This document shows, in pieces, positions 60,749 to 64,000 of a stretch of 64,000 nucleotides of DNA. The first letter of the stretch is position 1; every line of letters starts with the position of its first letter. A program made the translations under genes and the position numbers. The notes under the pieces are model-generated. The model saw nothing but the letters and a program-made list of their open reading frames with translations. It ran no database searches and was not told where the DNA came from. Source of the stretch: Rodentibacter sp901420285 (lineage in GTDB: Bacteria > Pseudomonadota > Gammaproteobacteria > Enterobacterales > Pasteurellaceae); NCBI RefSeq assembly GCF_041734645.1, contig NZ_CP162010.1, positions 682,001 through 746,000 on the forward strand. The letters run 5' to 3'.

Positions 60749-60809
60749 AACGACTTGAGAAAGATGGCGTGAGGGCACGCCATCTGGGGGGAAGTGTTTA
60801 CATTAAGAT

Positions 60810-61553
60810 TTATTCAATGGCATATTCAATAGTGACAACCAAACGTGCTTTTTTCTCAATAGTACTGGTGTCATAACTACCGGTGTAATCGCTGCTGTCT
60901 TCTGCATCAGGATTAGGAGATTGAATATAAAAAGGACCTTGGGAGGCGGATTTTAACACGCCCACTTTAACATTACTGGTTTTGGCAAATTCTTCTGCTC
61001 GTATACGAGCATCTTGAGTCGCTTTAGAGATTAATTCTCGTTTAAGACTTTCTAAATTTTCTAAATAATAATTGGGATCATTAAAGCCAATTTCTTCATT
61101 GTTTGCCACAATTTGGTGAATATTCGTTAAAGCTTTTTGTAATTTGGCCAGTTCTTTGGTTGAGAGATGGATATTTCTGGAGGCGGTGTAGCCGTTCTGA
61201 CGGCGTTTCGTTTCTCCTTTCTCATTTTCATAATATTCTGTGTAAGGTTTCACATCTAATTCGGTTATTTCACGATTTTCATCGGTAAATCCTTGTGATT
61301 TTAAGAAACGCACAGCTTCATTCAAATTCTTTTGGTTTGCGGCCATTGCATCACTATAGGTTCTCCCCCAACCGCCTATGTTAATTACCCATGTCCCCTG
61401 AGTGGCGGTGTAATGTTCTTCCGCTAATCCTTTCACTGAAATTGAGCCGGTTTGACGAAAATTTTTAAATTGATTACCAAGAATAAAGGCGGATGCCATT
61501 AATCCTGTCGCTAAAATGATGCCAAAAACGGCAAGGTAAGGTTTTTTGTTCAT
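60810..61553 (-). CDS. SIMPL-domain (DUF541/YggE-like) periplasmic protein
   Basis: A 247-residue protein with an N-terminal signal anchor (KPYLAVFGIILATGLMASAFILG, about residues 4-26) and a SIMPL domain: ISVKGLAEEHYTATQGTWVI (about 38-57) and the repeated beta-alpha units up to KKARLVVTIEYAIE. Homologues such as YggE lower oxidative stress in E. coli, but the molecular role is unknown. It lies divergent to hyfA and convergent with nothing obvious. No FNR-like box is positioned for it. Confidence 0.85.
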   Translation of the reverse strand: MNKKPYLAVFGIILATGLMASAFILGNQFKNFRQTGSISVKGLAEEHYTATQGTWVINIGGWGRTYSDAMAANQKNLNEAVRFLKSQGFTDENREITELDVKPYTEYYENEKGETKRRQNGYTASRNIHLSTKELAKLQKALTNIHQIVANNEEIGFNDPNYYLENLESLKRELISKATQDARIRAEEFAKTSNVKVGVLKSASQGPFYIQSPNPDAEDSSDYTGSYDTSTIEKKARLVVTIEYAIE

Positions 61554-61704
61554 AAGTTTTCCTTTTTATGAGAGTAAATTTGTGAGAAGAATTATATAAA
61601 AATCAGTCTACCTCTATAAATAGAATATACTAAATGAGAAAATTTATCATTAAAAAATCAATTACTTATCTTATCTAGGAAGACTTAAAGAAATTTCAAT
61701 ATTT

Positions 61705-61718
61705 ATGATCTCAATCAA
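61705..61718 (+). promoter_or_regulatory. FNR-like box upstream of hyfA
   Basis: ATGAT-CTCA-ATCAA, one mismatch to TTGAT-N4-ATCAA, centred at 61711.5. A candidate -10 TAATAC lies at 61744-61749, putting the box near -44, so the spacing is not ideal. It is 108 bases upstream of hyfA. I see no sigma-54 promoter in the gap 61554-61825. Confidence 0.5.
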
Positions 61719-61825
61719 GAAAAAGAAAGATCAAGGCTAGGCCTAATACTTTATAAGTAGTAACCTTAATTTGAAAGTGGTTATTAAGGATTTAACCACT
61801 CGCACTGTCTATAAGGGGGGAGAGT

Positions 61826-62425
61826 ATGAATCGTTTTGTTATCGGTGATCCCAAAGACTGTATAGGATGTAACACATGCATGGCTGCGTGTAGCGAAACC
61901 CATAAAGCCTTCGGATTACAATCTTATCCTCGGTTACAAGTCATGCGTAATGACGACATAACCGTTCCAATCCTCTGTCGTCATTGTGATGACTCGCCGT
62001 GTGCCACGGTATGTCCGGTACACGCGATAACTCATGTGAATGACACCATTCAACTCAATGAATCTTTATGTATCGGTTGCAAATTGTGCGGAATTGCCTG
62101 TCCGTTTGGGGCGATCACACAACATGGTAGTGCGCCGATCGATGCACCTGCGTATTATGAAAGTTTCACCTTTACTGATGCAGTGAAACGGGATATTCGT
62201 ACTGCTCCGGATAATTCGGAATTACACAATATGTTGGCATGGCAACCGGGCGTGAAAGCAATTGCGGTGAAATGTGATTTGTGTTACTTCCGCGAAGAAG
62301 GCCCGGCGTGCGTGCAAACTTGTCCGACGAAAACCCTGTTTATCATCAGTGATAAGAGTATTGAACAAGCTAACCTTAAAAAACGTGAAATGGCATTAAC
62401 GTCTTCACCTGCTATTCCAAGATAG
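61826..62425 (+). CDS. hyfA: Hydrogenase-4 electron-transfer subunit HyfA (four 4Fe-4S clusters)
   Basis: A 199-residue ferredoxin-like protein with four CxxCxxC-type groups: CIGCNTCMAAC (residues 12-22), CRHCDDSPCATVCP (about 51-64), CIGCKLCGIACP (about 81-92) and CDLCYFREEGPACVQTCP (about 149-166). E. coli HyfA has the same layout and similar text (ESLCIGCKLC, PGVKAIAVKCDLC). It would pass electrons between a formate or other dehydrogenase and the hydrogenase. GGGGGGAG precedes the ATG. hyfB follows after 33 bases, so this starts a hyf operon. HydN and HycB are close alternatives; the neighbouring gene favours HyfA. Confidence 0.9.
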   Translation: MNRFVIGDPKDCIGCNTCMAACSETHKAFGLQSYPRLQVMRNDDITVPILCRHCDDSPCATVCPVHAITHVNDTIQLNESLCIGCKLCGIACPFGAITQHGSAPIDAPAYYESFTFTDAVKRDIRTAPDNSELHNMLAWQPGVKAIAVKCDLCYFREEGPACVQTCPTKTLFIISDKSIEQANLKKREMALTSSPAIPR

Positions 62426-62458
62426 TTTTGTTTACTCGTTAATCAATGGAGTGAAATT

Positions 62459-64000
62459 ATGAGTTATTCAATTAGTTTACTCGTCACGACCCTGTTGATT
62501 TATGTCGTCGGTGCGTTTATTTCGCTCATCGTAAGTCGAAATGAACAACTTTCAATCAATATATCCGGCGTGACCGGTATACTTGGTGGAGTGTTAGGTA
62601 TCGCAGCCTGCATCCCCGTTCTTATCAGCAGCGACACTGTCGTTGATGTATTCCAAACCCCATTTGAATTTGCTCGCTTCTCCATCCGTATCGACGGATT
62701 GGCTGCATTTATGGTGTGCGTGATTTCTTTATTGGTCGTGGTCAGTGCACTTTATTCTTTCTCTTATGTGAAAGAATATAAAGGTAAAGGTGCAGGTTCC
62801 ATGGGGTTCTTTATGAATCTCTTTATCGCTTCGATGGTTGCATTAGTGACCTGCGATAATGCGTTCTACTTTTTAGTCTTTTTTGAAATGATGTCGTTGG
62901 CATCTTATTTCTTGGTGTTAACCGAACAAGATGATAACGCTGTGAATGCCGGTTTATTGTATTTCTTCATTGCACATGCCGGTTCCGTGTTAATCATGAT
63001 CGCCTTCTTTATTTTCTACTGCTATTCGGGCAGTTTTGAATTTGGTGATTTCCGACAAACCCGCCTTTCCGAACCGCTTGCCTTCACTGTGTTTGTTTTG
63101 GCTTTCCTCGGTTTTGGGGCAAAAGCGGGGATGATTCCATTACACAGTTGGTTACCAAAAGCTCACCCGGCTGCACCATCTCATGCGTCCGCGTTAATGT
63201 CCGGCGTTATGGTGAAAATCGGGATTTTCGGGATCGTGAAAGTCGGGATCGATCTCTTGGGTGCTACCAATATGTGGTATGGCGTGATTGTATTGGGCTT
63301 TGGCGCTGTATCTTCTGTTCTTGGTGTGCTTTATGCCCTTGCCGAACATGATATTAAAAAATTATTGGCTTATCACACGGTAGAAAATATCGGCATTATT
63401 ATGATGGGCGTTGGTGTTGGCATGATCGGCATTGCGACGCATCATCCGGTACTGGCTACCGTTGGTTTGCTGGGTGGGTTGTACCACTTATTAAACCATG
63501 CTGTATTTAAAGGCTTATTGTTCTTAGGCGCAGGTTCCGTGATGTATCGGTTACATACCAAAGATATGGATCTTATGGGTGGCTTAGGTAAACTCATGCC
63601 ATATACCGCGTTCTGTTTCTTAATTGGTACCATGGCGATTTCTGCCTTACCACCGTTTAACGGTTTTGTCAGTGAATGGTTTACCTATCAATCTTTATTC
63701 AGTCTCAGTCAAAGTGATGATCTCGTGCTAAAACTTGCCGGTCCGATTGCCATTATTATGCTTGCGTTAACCGGTGCACTGGCGGCACTTTGCTTCGTGA
63801 AAGTGTATGGGATTAGCTTCGGTGGTGCGCCTCGCAGTGAAGGCGCGGCAAATGCCCGTGAAGTGCCAAAACCAATGGTCATTGCCATGGGAATTTTGGC
63901 GTTATGCTGTATCTTATTGGGCGTGGGTGCCTCTGTCGTGACCCCAGTAATAGCGAAAATTTCCACCGCACTTGCCAATTCGGCATCAATCACGTTAGCG
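62459..64000 (+). CDS. hyfB: Hydrogenase-4 membrane subunit HyfB (partial, cut by window end)
   Basis: The frame is open for 514 codons to the last base, so the gene continues beyond the window (E. coli HyfB is about 672 residues). It is a proton-translocating NuoL/MrpA-type antiporter subunit with more than 12 membrane helices here. KAGMIPLHSWLPKAHPAAP (about residues 222-240) is the antiporter signature with the conserved lysine, followed by SHASALMSGVMVKIGI and LGVLYALAEHDIKKLLAYHT. GGAGTGAAATT precedes the ATG. The last bases carry an uptake sequence at 63965. Together with hyfA it indicates a membrane-bound, energy-conserving hydrogenase. Confidence 0.95.
   Translation, partial: MSYSISLLVTTLLIYVVGAFISLIVSRNEQLSINISGVTGILGGVLGIAACIPVLISSDTVVDVFQTPFEFARFSIRIDGLAAFMVCVISLLVVVSALYSFSYVKEYKGKGAGSMGFFMNLFIASMVALVTCDNAFYFLVFFEMMSLASYFLVLTEQDDNAVNAGLLYFFIAHAGSVLIMIAFFIFYCYSGSFEFGDFRQTRLSEPLAFTVFVLAFLGFGAKAGMIPLHSWLPKAHPAAPSHASALMSGVMVKIGIFGIVKVGIDLLGATNMWYGVIVLGFGAVSSVLGVLYALAEHDIKKLLAYHTVENIGIIMMGVGVGMIGIATHHPVLATVGLLGGLYHLLNHAVFKGLLFLGAGSVMYRLHTKDMDLMGGLGKLMPYTAFCFLIGTMAISALPPFNGFVSEWFTYQSLFSLSQSDDLVLKLAGPIAIIMLALTGALAALCFVKVYGISFGGAPRSEGAANAREVPKPMVIAMGILALCCILLGVGASVVTPVIAKISTALANSASITLA

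Noticed and set aside
1..64000. CRISPR array made of the 12-mer copies
   Set aside because: Copies are scattered over kilobases in both orientations with no regular spacer length and no cas genes.

Overview
The window looks like a chromosome segment of a Pasteurellaceae bacterium, most likely Aggregatibacter or a close Haemophilus relative. Supporting signs: about a dozen Haemophilus-type DNA uptake sequences (AAGTGCGGT or its complement, for example 1854, 11603, 12151, 12169, 28554, 31469, 32383, 39794, 53771, 63965); gene blocks in the order I recall for H. influenzae (comNOPQ-recC-nrdR-ribD-degS, rsmI/lpoA-yraN-diaA-dolP, htrB/hldE next to parE); and protein sequences closest to that family. 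Genus and species are inference.

Layout. 0-3.3 kb: an AEC transporter, an IS200/IS605 element with divergent tnpB and tnpA, and a small protein behind a perfect FNR box. 3.4-9.6 kb: quinol nitric oxide reductase norB, ffh, ypjD and corB. 9.9-14.6 kb: a purine/xanthine-type permease with a PurR-like operator, a uracil-DNA glycosylase, ychF, pth and a half-size EamA transporter. 14.6-21.8 kb: rnfH, roxA, xseA, nudF, cpdA, ybeY, a Cof-type phosphatase and suhB. 22-31 kb: a competence minor-pseudopilin operon under a CRP-S site, running into recC, nrdR, ribD, degS and yfbR. 31-37 kb: rnb, fabI, moeA-moeB and folE. 37.1-41.5 kb: nrdA-nrdB split by two AT-rich unknown genes, with tandem NrdR boxes upstream. 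41.7-47.5 kb: dolP, diaA, yraN, lpoA, rsmI and tldD. 47.6-54.8 kb: a large-adhesin relic, gltS, and parE-aniA-parC with a copper nitrite reductase between the topoisomerase IV subunit genes. 54.9-64 kb: htrB, hldE, a nitroreductase, hypF, a SIMPL protein, and the start of a hydrogenase-4 operon (hyfA, hyfB cut by the window end).

How the genes fit together. AniA reduces nitrite to NO and NorB reduces NO to N2O, giving a partial denitrification branch. The hyf genes and hypF serve hydrogenase assembly and function, and FNR-like boxes precede hypF, hyfA and the small protein at 2901-3239. Both nrdR and its probable target nrdA are here. cpdA (cAMP breakdown) lies near a CRP-S-controlled competence operon.

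The most striking unexplained signal is a dispersed 12-mer, CAATGCGGTGCT (complement AGCACCGCATTG), with 23 perfect copies and many near-matches in both orientations. Most copies lie just past gene ends, singly or as inverted pairs, and several lie inside genes. It shares the TGCGGT core of the classical uptake sequence but is more frequent here. I saw no rRNA, tRNA or CRISPR array.
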